The notes under the pieces: generated by a model
Databases searched by the model: none
What the model saw: only the letters and a program-made list of their open reading frames with translations
Told to the model about the DNA's origin: nothing
In this document: positions 1-6,711 of the stretch, piece by piece
How positions within the stretch are numbered: position 1 is the first letter of the stretch
Layout of the letters: every line of letters begins with the position of its first letter
Source: Desulfobulbus sp.
GTDB taxonomy: Bacteria; Desulfobacterota; Desulfobulbia; Desulfobulbales; Desulfobulbaceae
Direction: 5' to 3'
DNA length: 10,464 nt
Assembly: GCA_017998195.1 (NCBI GenBank)
Contig: JAGODN010000050.1
Span: forward strand, 1 to 10,464
Translations under genes and position numbers: made by a program

Positions 1-674
1 GAGCCCACCTCGGCGCAGCGTTCGGCCTCGTCCAGGTAGGCGGTGCTGAGCAGCACGCTCATGCCCTCGGACTCCACCAGGCGGTAGACGATCTGCCAGA
101 GTTCGCGCCGTGACACCGGGTCCACGCCCACGGTGGGCTCGTCGAGCAGGAGCAGGCGCGGCGGCCGCACCAGGGTGCAGACCAGGCCGAGTTTCTGCTT
201 CATGCCACCGGAGAGCCGGCCGGCCAGCCGGCCGCGGAACCCCTCCAGCCCGGCCATGGCCAGCAGCCGGTCGTAGCGTTCGGCCCGCGCATCGCGGGGC
301 ACGCCCTGCAGGTCGGCGTACAGGTCCAGGTTTTCCTGCACGCTCAGATCCTCGTACAGGCCGAAGCGCTGGGGCATGTAGCCGATATTGGCCTGCACGG
401 TCAGGGGCTCGGCCACCGCGTCGATGGAGAGTACCCTCAGGCTGCCGTGGTCCGGGGTGAGCAGGCCGGCGCAGAGCCGCATGAGCGTGGTTTTGCCGGC
501 GCCGTCCGGGCCGATCAGGCCGGTGACCCGGTGGGGGCGGATGGTGCAGCTGACCCTGTCCAGGGCGGTCAGCCGCTGCTTGCCCGTCGGGAAGGTCTTG
601 ACCACCTCCTCGACCACCAGCGCCGGCGCGGTCTCGGTCTCCGGTCTGGCCCCAGGGGCCGCGGAGTCGGTCAT
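1..674 (-). CDS. ybhF: YbhF-like ABC exporter ATP-binding protein, N-terminal part (runs off the window)
   Basis: ATPase subunit of an ABC-2 type drug or metabolite exporter, acting on the cytoplasmic face of the inner membrane. About 224 residues are visible. They contain a Walker A motif (GPDGAGKTT, residues 55-63), Q-loop Gln102, the signature LSGGM (154-158) and Walker B LLLLDE (174-179). The wording GPDGAGKTTLMR, GYMPQRFGLYEDL and LSGGMKQKLGL closely follows the first of the two fused ATPase domains of E. coli YbhF as I remember it. The H-loop position reads STAYLDE, with Ala212 where histidine is usual. The first YbhF domain also lacks that histidine, so this looks like a family trait. 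The ATG overlaps the stop of the membrane fusion gene as ATGA, indicating translational coupling. A second ATPase domain and two permease genes are expected beyond position 1, but this cannot be seen. Confidence 0.93.
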   Translation of the reverse strand, partial: MTDSAAPGARPETETAPALVVEEVVKTFPTGKQRLTALDRVSCTIRPHRVTGLIGPDGAGKTTLMRLCAGLLTPDHGSLRVLSIDAVAEPLTVQANIGYMPQRFGLYEDLSVQENLDLYADLQGVPRDARAERYDRLLAMAGLEGFRGRLAGRLSGGMKQKLGLVCTLVRPPRLLLLDEPTVGVDPVSRRELWQIVYRLVESEGMSVLLSTAYLDEAERCAEVG

Positions 675-1720
675 GAGCCGGGCTGCGGATCGGGGCCGCA
701 GGACGGGGCGGGCGCGGATTCGGGCCGCGCCCCGGGCTGCAGGGTCACGGTCACCGGCATGCCTAGGCGCAGTTCCTCTTGCGGGTCGCAGACAAAGATG
801 CGCGCCCGGTAGACCAGCTTGGTGCGCAGTTCGGTGGTTTCCACGGTCTTGGGGGTGAACTCGGCGGTGGAGCTGATGAACCCGACCCAGCCCTGGTAGG
901 TCTTGTCCGGCAGGGTGTCGGTGCGCACCTCGGCGCGCATGCCCTCGTGCACCAGGCCCAGGTCCGGCTCGCTGATGTAGGCCCGTACCCACAGCGGGTC
1001 GGTGAGCGCCAGGGTGAACACCGGCGCGCCGGGCGCGGCCATGGCCCCGGGCTCGAGGATGCGGGTACGGATCACGCCCGCGACCGGGGCGAGCAGGCGG
1101 GTGTCCTCGAGCCGCTGCGCGGCCAGGTCGCGGGCCGCCGCCAGGGCGGCGAGGCTTGCCTCGGCCGCGGCGATGTCCTCCTGCCGCGGACCTTCCACGA
1201 CCAGCGAGACCTCCTCCTCGGCAGCCTTGAGGTTGGCCTGCAGGGTTTCGACCCGGGTACGGGCCGTGTCCACTTCCTGCACGGAGATGCGGTTCACGGT
1301 ACGCAACTGCTGTTTGCGCGCCAGTTGGGTGGCAGCGTCCGCCAGGCTGGCCCGGGCCGAGGCCGCGGCCGCCCGGGCCCGCGCCACCTCCTGGGGCCGG
1401 CTGCCCTGGCGCAGCCGGGCGAGCACCTGGGTCTGGGCCGCCACCTCGCCGTTCAGCCGCTGCAGTTCGAGCTGGTAGCGGGTCGGGTCGAGTTCGGCCA
1501 CCACCTGGCCGGCCGCGACCCGCGCACCCTCGTCCACGGGCAGGGCGCGGATGCGGCCCGCGTCCTGGAAGGCGAGCTGCACCTCGCGGATATCGACGTT
1601 GCCGTACAGGGTGAGCGGGGCGGAACGATCACCGCTGCGGCGGTCGTCCGAACAGGCGGAGAGCACAAGCGCGGCCATGATCAGGGCCGCCAGGGTGGAG
1701 CGCACAGGGGAAAAACGCAT
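671..1720 (-). CDS. ybhG: HlyD/YbhG-family periplasmic membrane fusion protein, predicted lipoprotein
   Basis: Periplasmic adaptor of the adjacent ABC exporter, 349 residues. The N-terminus is a lipoprotein signal peptide with lipobox LSAC (Cys23 becomes residue 1 of the mature protein). It is followed by Ser-Asp, a sorting context that would allow outer-membrane placement under the E. coli rule. Residues about 36-79 form the first half of a lipoyl/barrel-sandwich domain (LTLYGNVDIRE, ending AELDP). About 80-205 is an Ala/Arg/Gln-rich coiled-coil hairpin. The second lipoyl half is LLAPVAGVI, followed by a beta-barrel region with DPLWVRAYISEPDL and FTPKTVETTELRTKLVYRAR, hallmarks of YbhG. E. 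coli YbhG, as I recall it, has a non-lipidated signal or anchor, so the lipobox is a difference. The open frame continues upstream through yjbQ. I chose this ATG because the signal peptide begins here and GGGAG lies 8 nt upstream. The Pro/Ser-rich tail contains one cysteine. Confidence 0.93.
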   Translation of the reverse strand: MRFSPVRSTLAALIMAALVLSACSDDRRSGDRSAPLTLYGNVDIREVQLAFQDAGRIRALPVDEGARVAAGQVVAELDPTRYQLELQRLNGEVAAQTQVLARLRQGSRPQEVARARAAAASARASLADAATQLARKQQLRTVNRISVQEVDTARTRVETLQANLKAAEEEVSLVVEGPRQEDIAAAEASLAALAAARDLAAQRLEDTRLLAPVAGVIRTRILEPGAMAAPGAPVFTLALTDPLWVRAYISEPDLGLVHEGMRAEVRTDTLPDKTYQGWVGFISSTAEFTPKTVETTELRTKLVYRARIFVCDPQEELRLGMPVTVTLQPGARPESAPAPSCGPDPQPGS

Positions 1721-1745
1721 GGACAGGACTCCCGGGATAGCGGAC

Positions 1746-1775
1746 GAAAGCGGCCCCGCCTGCCAGGGGGGCCGC
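1746..1775 (-). terminator. GC-rich terminator-like hairpin between yjbQ and the exporter operon
   Basis: On the minus strand an 8-bp perfect stem, GCGGCCCC paired with GGGGCCGC (1768-1775 with 1750-1757), closes a 10-nt loop and is followed by TTTC. It starts about 10 nt after the yjbQ stop codon. The stem is very stable but the T-run is only three bases, so it may terminate partially or act as an attenuator. If it terminates fully, the exporter genes need a promoter in the roughly 25 nt before their ribosome binding site, where none is visible. Confidence 0.55.
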
Positions 1776-1785
1776 GCCGTGGTGT

Positions 1786-2202
1786 TCACTCGCCGATGAT
1801 CTTCACCAGCACCCGTTTCTTGCGCCGGCCGTCGAACTCGCCGTAGAAGATCTGCTCCCAGGTGCCGAAATGGAGCTTGCCGCCAGTCACCGCCACCACC
1901 ACCTCGCGGCCCATGACCTGGCGCTTGAGATGGGCGTCGGCATTGTCCTCGTAGCCGTTGTGGCGGTACTGGTTGACCGGCTCGTGCGGGGCGAGCCGCT
2001 CCAGCCACTGTTCGTAGTCGTGGTGCAGGCCGGATTCGTCGTCGTTTATGAACACCGAGGCAGTGATGTGCATGGCGTTGCACAGGAGCAGCCCTTCCTG
2101 GATGCCGCTCTCGCGCAGACACTCCTCCACCTGCGGGGTGATGTTGACAAAGGCCCGGCGGGTGGGCACGTGCAGCCACAGTTCCTTGTGATAGCTTTGC
2201 AT
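1786..2202 (-). CDS. yjbQ: YjbQ family protein (UPF0047, secondary thiamine-phosphate synthase family)
   Basis: A 138-residue single-domain cytoplasmic protein of the YjbQ/UPF0047 family. Family members are reported to have weak thiamine-phosphate synthase activity, but the physiological role is not settled. The characteristic motifs are all present: an HITASVFINDDE segment after the LLCNAMH strand, HNGYEDNADAHLK in the middle, and GKLHFGTWEQIFYGEFDGRRKKRVLVKIIGE at the C-terminus. The conserved histidines, the acidic residues and the full usual length indicate an intact gene. The ATG has GGAG five bases upstream. It lies 37 nt after the HD-GYP gene and is probably cotranscribed with it, then is followed by a hairpin. 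No other thiamine gene is in the window, so context does not help to define its job. Confidence 0.93.
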   Translation of the reverse strand: MQSYHKELWLHVPTRRAFVNITPQVEECLRESGIQEGLLLCNAMHITASVFINDDESGLHHDYEQWLERLAPHEPVNQYRHNGYEDNADAHLKRQVMGREVVVAVTGGKLHFGTWEQIFYGEFDGRRKKRVLVKIIGE

Positions 2203-2239
2203 GGGGGCTCCGGGGTGAAGGGAACGCGCAGGTATTGGT

Positions 2240-3310
2240 TCAGTCGATATATCGGGAGGCTATGCCCTGGAATTGCGGTTCCACGGCAAGAAAGGCGTCC
2301 AGCACCCGCGGGTCGAAGTGGCCTCCCCGGCCCTCGACCATGACCCGCATGGCCTCCTCGTGGCGCATGGCCTCCTTGTACACCCGTTTGGAGATGAGCG
2401 CGTCGTACACGTCGGCCACGGCCATGATCCGGCCGGCGAGCGGGATGGCCTCGCCGGCCAGGCCGCGCGGGTAGCCGCTGCCGTCGAACTTTTCGTGGTG
2501 GCTGCCGGCGATCTCCTTGGCGCAGCTGAGAAACGAGGTCGGGTGGCCGGCCATCTGCTCCAGGTTGGCGATGGCCTCCTCGCCGAACAGGGTGTGGGCC
2601 TTCATTTCCTCGAACTCCTCGGCGGTCAGCTTGCCCGGCTTGAGCAGGATCGAATCGCGGATGGCCACCTTGCCGATGTCGTGCAGCGGCGCGGACTTGT
2701 GCAGCAGGGTGATATAGTCCGGGGTGAGGGTGGCGGTGAAATGGCCGCGGCTTGCCAGGGTTTCGGCGAGCAGGAGCACGTATTCGCGGGTGCGGTGGAT
2801 GTGGCTGCCGGTCTCCGGGTCGCGGTACTCGGCCATCTCGCCCATGGCCTCGATGATCACGTCCTTGAGCAGCTCGGCCTCGGTGGTCCGTTCCTCCACC
2901 AGCCGTTCCAGGTTGGTGCGGTAGGTGTAGAGTTCCAGGTGGTTGCGGACCCGCGAGCGCAGTTCCACGCCCTTGAAGGGTTTGACCACGTAGTCCACCC
3001 CGCCCAGGCTGAAGCCGCGGGCCACGTCCTCGGAGTCGGCCTTGGCGGTGAGAAAGATCACCGGGATGGACCGGGTGACCGGGTTGCGCTTGAGCCGCTC
3101 GGCGGTCTGGAACCCGCTGATGCCGGGCATCATCACGTCCATGAGCACGAGCTGCGGCCGGCTGGCGGTGATCCGCTCGATGGCCTGTTCGCCCGAGGTG
3201 GCGTAGGCGAAATCGCAGTCCAGTTCGCGCAGGTGGGACAGGGCGATCTGGATGTTCTCGGGCACGTCGTCAACGATGAAGACCAGGGGTTTGGCAGGCT
3301 GCATGGGCAT
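2240..3310 (-). CDS. Response regulator with HD-GYP output domain (predicted cyclic di-GMP phosphodiesterase)
   Basis: A 356-residue two-domain cytoplasmic regulator. The N-terminal receiver domain (about 8-125) has the acidic pair Asp14-Asp15, phosphoacceptor Asp58 (LVLMDVMMPG), Thr88 and Lys110 (KPF). A short helical linker (125-150) leads to an HD-GYP domain with a GSHIHRTREY helix, His209-Asp210 (LHDIGK), and the full signature HHEKFDGSGYPRG at 270-282. All metal-binding and GYP residues appear intact, so catalytic cleavage of cyclic di-GMP, triggered by phosphorylation, is the expected role from family knowledge. The ATG follows the stop of the hybrid kinase gene with no gap (TAGATG). 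No clear ribosome binding site precedes it, which suggests translational coupling. Met3 is an alternative start. The kinase is the natural partner, but direct phosphotransfer is inference. Confidence 0.95.
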   Translation of the reverse strand: MPMQPAKPLVFIVDDVPENIQIALSHLRELDCDFAYATSGEQAIERITASRPQLVLMDVMMPGISGFQTAERLKRNPVTRSIPVIFLTAKADSEDVARGFSLGGVDYVVKPFKGVELRSRVRNHLELYTYRTNLERLVEERTTEAELLKDVIIEAMGEMAEYRDPETGSHIHRTREYVLLLAETLASRGHFTATLTPDYITLLHKSAPLHDIGKVAIRDSILLKPGKLTAEEFEEMKAHTLFGEEAIANLEQMAGHPTSFLSCAKEIAGSHHEKFDGSGYPRGLAGEAIPLAGRIMAVADVYDALISKRVYKEAMRHEEAMRVMVEGRGGHFDPRVLDAFLAVEPQFQGIASRYID

Positions 3311-5128
3311 CTAGGCCGGTATCCGTTCGAGCTGGGCAAGGAGCCGTTCCACGCCGGCGATGTCCGGCGTCCGGGCGTGTTGAACCAGTTCCGCGCCCAG
3401 GCGGACCAGGTCCGGTTCGTTGACCGCCGCGCCACGCTCCTGCATGGCCTGGCCCAGGGCTGCGGCCGAACTCAGGCTGCCGGAACGGCTCGCCTCCTGG
3501 CGCAGGGTTTCGAGCTGGCCGGTCCAGGCAGGGCGCAGCCGCGGGGACGGGTCACTGTCTGCCTCCGCTGCCTGGCTGGCGGCGATGGCCGGCGTTCGCG
3601 GCGGATCGGTGCCGAGAAACCGGTCCACGGTCCGCTGCAGGGTCTCCAGGCGGAAGGGCTTCTGCAGCAGGCCGTCAAAGGTCGGCCGGTATTCGTCCTC
3701 GCCGAGCAGGTCGCCGGTCATGACCACCACCGGCACGGCTGCCAGGGCCGGGTCACGGCGCAGCCGGCGGGTCACCTGGCGGCCGTCCAGGCCGGGCAGA
3801 TTGAGGTCCATGAACACCAGGTCCGGCCGCCGTTCGGCCGCCAGGTACAGGGCGGCCTCGCCGCTGTCCGCGGTGCACACCTCCACCGGGCTGTGGCGGA
3901 AAAAGTCGAGGAACACGTTCTTGATGATGGCCATGTCATCGACCACCAGGATGCGCGCCGGCCGGTCCAGGGGCCGGGGTGCAGCCGCGGGCTTCGCCGG
4001 TCCGGTCAACGGGTCGGCGGCCGCCACGGCCGGGAAGGTCACCGTGAAGCGGGTGCCCTCCCCTTCCCGGCTGGTCAGCTCGATCAGCCCGCCCATCATG
4101 GTCACCAGCCGGCTGCACAGGGTCAGGCCCAGGTCGGCGCCGTTGTACTTCTGCACCGTGTGTTCGGCATCGGGCTGGAAGAGTTCGAACAGCTTGTCCC
4201 GTTCCGCGGCCGGGATGCCGATGCCGCTGTCCTCGACCCGGAAGCGCAGGTCAAAGCGGCCGGCCGCACCGGCCGCGGGCCCGCCGTCCACGCTCACCTG
4301 CACGTAGCCCCGGGTGGTGTAGCGGATGGCATTGCCCACCAGGCTCTGCAGGCTCTGGCGTACGCGCTGGCCGTCGAGCACGAACACCCGCGGCAGGTCC
4401 GCATCGATGCTGGTGCGGAACTGCAGCCGCTTCTCCGCGGCCTGGGGCCGGCACATCTCGTCGATCTCGTCGACAATGGCCTGCAGCCGCACCGGGCCGG
4501 CCTGGATCTGCAGCCGGCCGGACTCGATCAGGGACAACTCCATGATGTCGTTGAAGATGCCCACCAGGGTGAGGCTGTTCTTGTGGATGATGTCGAGGAA
4601 ATGCTGTTCGCGCGGCCCGAGCCCGGCCTCGCTGAGCATCTCGGTGTAGCCGATGATGGCGTTCATCGGCGTGCGCACCTCGTGGTTGATGTTGGCGATG
4701 AACTCCTTTTTCAGCCGGTTGACCGATTCCGACACCCGCGCCACCTCGGCGCGGCAGTCGTTGGCCGCGGGCAGCGGCTGGGCGGCCATTGGCGTGCGGT
4801 ACCACAGCGCCAGCCGATGGCCGTCCTGATCGGTGTACAGGCTGAGCGGCCCCGGCTGGGCAAAGTGTTCATCCAGGGGGCCATCGCCCTGCAGGGCCGC
4901 GATCACCGGGTGGTCGAGCAGTTCCGGGGCGAGATCGCCGAGGCTTGCGCCAAGCGGGCTGTGTTCCGGCCCGGGCGCGGCCAGCGCGGCCCGGTTGGCG
5001 CGGATGACGCGCAGATGTGCATCCAGGCAGAGGATGGCCACCGGCGCCCGGTCCAGCACCTGCCAGACCGGGTCAGCCGGTTCGATGGCATCAGTGACAG
5101 GGCGGCGGGCGCGCGGCAGCAGGGCCAT
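3311..5128 (-). CDS. Cytoplasmic PAS hybrid histidine kinase with C-terminal receiver domain
   Basis: About 605 residues. A PAS-like sensor (about 18-115; LDRAPVAILCLDAHLRVIRANRAAL) precedes a short coiled coil. HisKA carries His149 (NHEVRTPMNAIIGY). The ATPase domain has N-box Asn266, G1 DSGIGIP (300-306), F-box FELF and a G2 box GADLGL (330-335). A receiver domain (about 391-510) has Asp397-Asp398, Asp441 (LVFMDLNLPG), Thr471 and Lys490. The last 80 or so residues are helical, resembling the degenerate tails of other hybrid kinases, without an obvious Hpt histidine motif. No transmembrane segment is seen, so the signal should be cytoplasmic. The open frame extends into the amidase gene. The promoter at 5188-5217 rules that out, leaving ATG 5128 or a TTG at 5149, neither with a good ribosome binding site. 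It is followed with no gap by the HD-GYP regulator. Confidence 0.93.
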   Translation of the reverse strand: MALLPRARRPVTDAIEPADPVWQVLDRAPVAILCLDAHLRVIRANRAALAAPGPEHSPLGASLGDLAPELLDHPVIAALQGDGPLDEHFAQPGPLSLYTDQDGHRLALWYRTPMAAQPLPAANDCRAEVARVSESVNRLKKEFIANINHEVRTPMNAIIGYTEMLSEAGLGPREQHFLDIIHKNSLTLVGIFNDIMELSLIESGRLQIQAGPVRLQAIVDEIDEMCRPQAAEKRLQFRTSIDADLPRVFVLDGQRVRQSLQSLVGNAIRYTTRGYVQVSVDGGPAAGAAGRFDLRFRVEDSGIGIPAAERDKLFELFQPDAEHTVQKYNGADLGLTLCSRLVTMMGGLIELTSREGEGTRFTVTFPAVAAADPLTGPAKPAAAPRPLDRPARILVVDDMAIIKNVFLDFFRHSPVEVCTADSGEAALYLAAERRPDLVFMDLNLPGLDGRQVTRRLRRDPALAAVPVVVMTGDLLGEDEYRPTFDGLLQKPFRLETLQRTVDRFLGTDPPRTPAIAASQAAEADSDPSPRLRPAWTGQLETLRQEASRSGSLSSAAALGQAMQERGAAVNEPDLVRLGAELVQHARTPDIAGVERLLAQLERIPA

Positions 5129-5187
5129 GAGCGGGGCAAGGCTTTTCAAGGGGCTGGTCCGATGGCGGTGAGGGGGATGTTGTCGCC

Positions 5188-5217
5188 AGTATAGAACAGG
5201 TGCGGGGCGGATGTCAA
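5188..5217 (-). promoter_or_regulatory. Sigma70-type promoter of the kinase/HD-GYP/yjbQ group
   Basis: On the minus strand a perfect -35 hexamer TTGACA (5217-5212) is separated by 18 bp from TATACT (5193-5188), five of six matches to the -10 consensus. Transcription would begin near 5181, giving a leader of roughly 50 nt before the kinase ATG at 5128. It lies immediately after the end of the amidase gene, and its -35 box follows directly on the T-run of that gene's terminator. This is the strongest promoter match I found in the window. Confidence 0.75.
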
Positions 5218-5239
5218 AAGAGCGCGGCCCGCGGCGCTC
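5217..5239 (-). terminator. Intrinsic terminator of the amidase gene
   Basis: On the minus strand the stem GAGCGC/GCGCTC (5239-5234 with 5225-5220) encloses an 8-nt GC-rich loop and is followed by TTTT. The stem begins inside the TGA stop codon of the amidase. The stem is only 6 bp, but five of its pairs are G:C. The T-run shares its last bases with the -35 box of the next promoter, so the end of one unit and the start of the next are compressed into about 50 bp. Confidence 0.6.
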
Positions 5240-6632
5240 AGGCCGCCTGCCGTCGGGCCGCATGGCGGCGGGCCGCGGCCAGCAGGCCGCTTGCCCATTC
5301 GGGCGTGGCCGAGGCGAGCACGTGGGTGTACAGGGCGAGCACGTTCTTGTGCACCAGGCCGTCGCGCTTGTCGGCGAACCCGGTGCCGCGCTCCATGGCC
5401 AGCACCAGCTCGCCGCTGTCGCCCTGCCAGTCATGGACCACCGAGTAGCGGAACTCGTGGCCGCGAATGGTCGTGCCCACCGGGTAGAAGCTGTTCGCCT
5501 GTTCCACGGTGCAGATCGAATAGCCGTGCGCCTGCGGTTTTCTGGCGAGCGAGAAGGTCACCGGGAACACGCCGGCGAGCGGAAATTCCCGCCCCTCGAG
5601 CAGGATCGAGCGGCCGAGGAAGATGAGCCCGCCGCACTCGGCGTACACCGGCAGGCCGGCCTCGATGCGCGCGCGCACCGAGGCGCGGAAGGTGGTGTTG
5701 GCGGCCAGTTCGCCGGCGCTGGTCTCCGGGAAGCCGCCGCCGATGTAGAGCGCGTCCAGGTCCGCGGGCAGGGTCTCGCTGTGCAGGGCGTCGATGGGCA
5801 CCAGGCGGGCGCCGGCCGCGCGCAGTCCCTCGAGATTCTCCTCGTAGTAGAACTGGAAGGCCGCGTCGCGGAACACGCCGATGGTTACCTCGTCCGCGCG
5901 GACGCGCACCGGCCGGGGTTGCGGGGGCAGCGGCAGCACCGGTCGCATGGCCGCGCAGGCGGCGTCCAGGTCCACATGGGCCTCGACCGCGGCGGCCAGC
6001 GCGGCCACCGCCTCGTCCGCGGCCGCGTATTCCTGGTGCGGGGTCACGCCCAGGTGGCGCATGGGGAAGATGTCCCGGTGCAGCCGCGGCATGACGCCCA
6101 GCACCGGCAGGTCGGTGTAGCGCTCCACCGACTGGCGGACAATGGATTCGTGCCGGGCCGTGGCGATCTGGTTGAGGATCACGCCGGCGAAACGCAGGCG
6201 CGGGTCGAATGCCTGGCAGCCGAGCACCAGCGCGGCCACGGTGCGGGTGGTCTTGGCGCAGTTGACCACCAGGAGCACCGGCAGGTCGAGCAGCAGAGCC
6301 AGTTCCGCGGTGGAGTACTCGCCCGCCACGCTCACCCCGTCGTACAGGCCGCGGTTGCCCTCGATCACGGCAAAGGAGCAGTCCTGCAGGTGCGACTGGA
6401 AGGTGGTGACCATGGTCTCGGGCGTCATCAGGTAGGGGTCGAGGTTGTAGCAGGGCCGGCCCGCGGCCTTGCCCAGCCAGCCGGCGTCGATGTAGTCCGG
6501 TCCCTTCTTGAACGGAACCACGCCCTGCCCCCGTTTGGCCAGGGCGCCGATCAGCCCCACCGAGACCACGGACTTGCCCGACCCGCCGCTCAGGCCGGCG
6601 AGCACCACGCTCTTCACTGTTTCCTGCTGCAT
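5238..6632 (-). CDS. Cobyrinate a,c-diamide synthase family amidase (CobB/CbiA; possibly DsrN-type siroheme amidase)
   Basis: 464 residues, the usual length for CobB/CbiA. These enzymes use ATP and glutamine to amidate carboxylates of a tetrapyrrole ring. The N-terminal P-loop synthetase domain has GLSGGSGKS (13-21), FKKGPDYIDAGWL (41-53) and EGNRGLYDG (91-99). The C-terminal type-3 glutamine amidotransferase domain has the nucleophile Cys333 in YAECGGL and a candidate catalytic His437 near the C-terminus. Canonical CbiA/CobB usually reads GPDYIDP and EGVMGLYDG at the two N-terminal sites. The wording seen here matches what I remember of DsrN, the siroheme amidase of dissimilatory sulfur metabolism. 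No other cobalamin gene is present in the window. I chose the ATG where the P-loop domain begins, with GGGA about 8 nt upstream. The longer frame runs into the acyltransferase gene. The family call is firm, the substrate is open. Confidence 0.93.
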   Translation of the reverse strand: MQQETVKSVVLAGLSGGSGKSVVSVGLIGALAKRGQGVVPFKKGPDYIDAGWLGKAAGRPCYNLDPYLMTPETMVTTFQSHLQDCSFAVIEGNRGLYDGVSVAGEYSTAELALLLDLPVLLVVNCAKTTRTVAALVLGCQAFDPRLRFAGVILNQIATARHESIVRQSVERYTDLPVLGVMPRLHRDIFPMRHLGVTPHQEYAAADEAVAALAAAVEAHVDLDAACAAMRPVLPLPPQPRPVRVRADEVTIGVFRDAAFQFYYEENLEGLRAAGARLVPIDALHSETLPADLDALYIGGGFPETSAGELAANTTFRASVRARIEAGLPVYAECGGLIFLGRSILLEGREFPLAGVFPVTFSLARKPQAHGYSICTVEQANSFYPVGTTIRGHEFRYSVVHDWQGDSGELVLAMERGTGFADKRDGLVHKNVLALYTHVLASATPEWASGLLAAARRHAARRQAA

Positions 6633-6664
6633 GAACCCTTTCCCGTGCAGGCCGAGCCGCGCCT

Positions 6665-6711
6665 GCCAATCAATTTTTGAAACGATAAAACAAAATGTTG
6701 ATGAACAAACC
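6665..6711 (-). promoter_or_regulatory. AT-rich island upstream of the amidase gene, possible promoter region
   Basis: The 79-bp gap between the acyltransferase stop and the amidase ATG contains a stretch in which I count only 10 G or C in 40 bases (6671-6710), in a strongly GC-rich window. It includes TTGTTC at about 6708-6703 and TTTATCGTTT at 6689-6680 on the minus strand. As -35/-10 boxes these are weak and about 15 bp apart. A small inverted repeat, TGTT-CATC-AACA, overlaps the first box. A promoter or regulator site for the amidase is plausible, but no element is clear. Confidence 0.3.

Noticed and set aside
1721..2179. Upstream extension of the ybhG open frame to 2179
   Set aside because: It would read through yjbQ in another frame and hide the lipoprotein signal peptide. 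The internal ATG at 1720 has a good ribosome binding site.
2273..5194. A 973-codon open frame on the plus strand
   Set aside because: It lies exactly antisense to the kinase and HD-GYP genes, whose domain motifs are unmistakable. Its translation is His/Gly/Gln/Val-rich with no recognisable motif, a typical mirror of GC-rich coding sequence.
5129..5434. Upstream extension of the kinase open frame to 5434
   Set aside because: It overlaps the amidase coding end and starts upstream of the predicted promoter. The extra residues are Arg/Pro/Ala-rich with no domain.
5211..6680. A 489-codon open frame on the plus strand
   Set aside because: Antisense to the amidase gene, composition biased to His/Gly/Arg, no motif.
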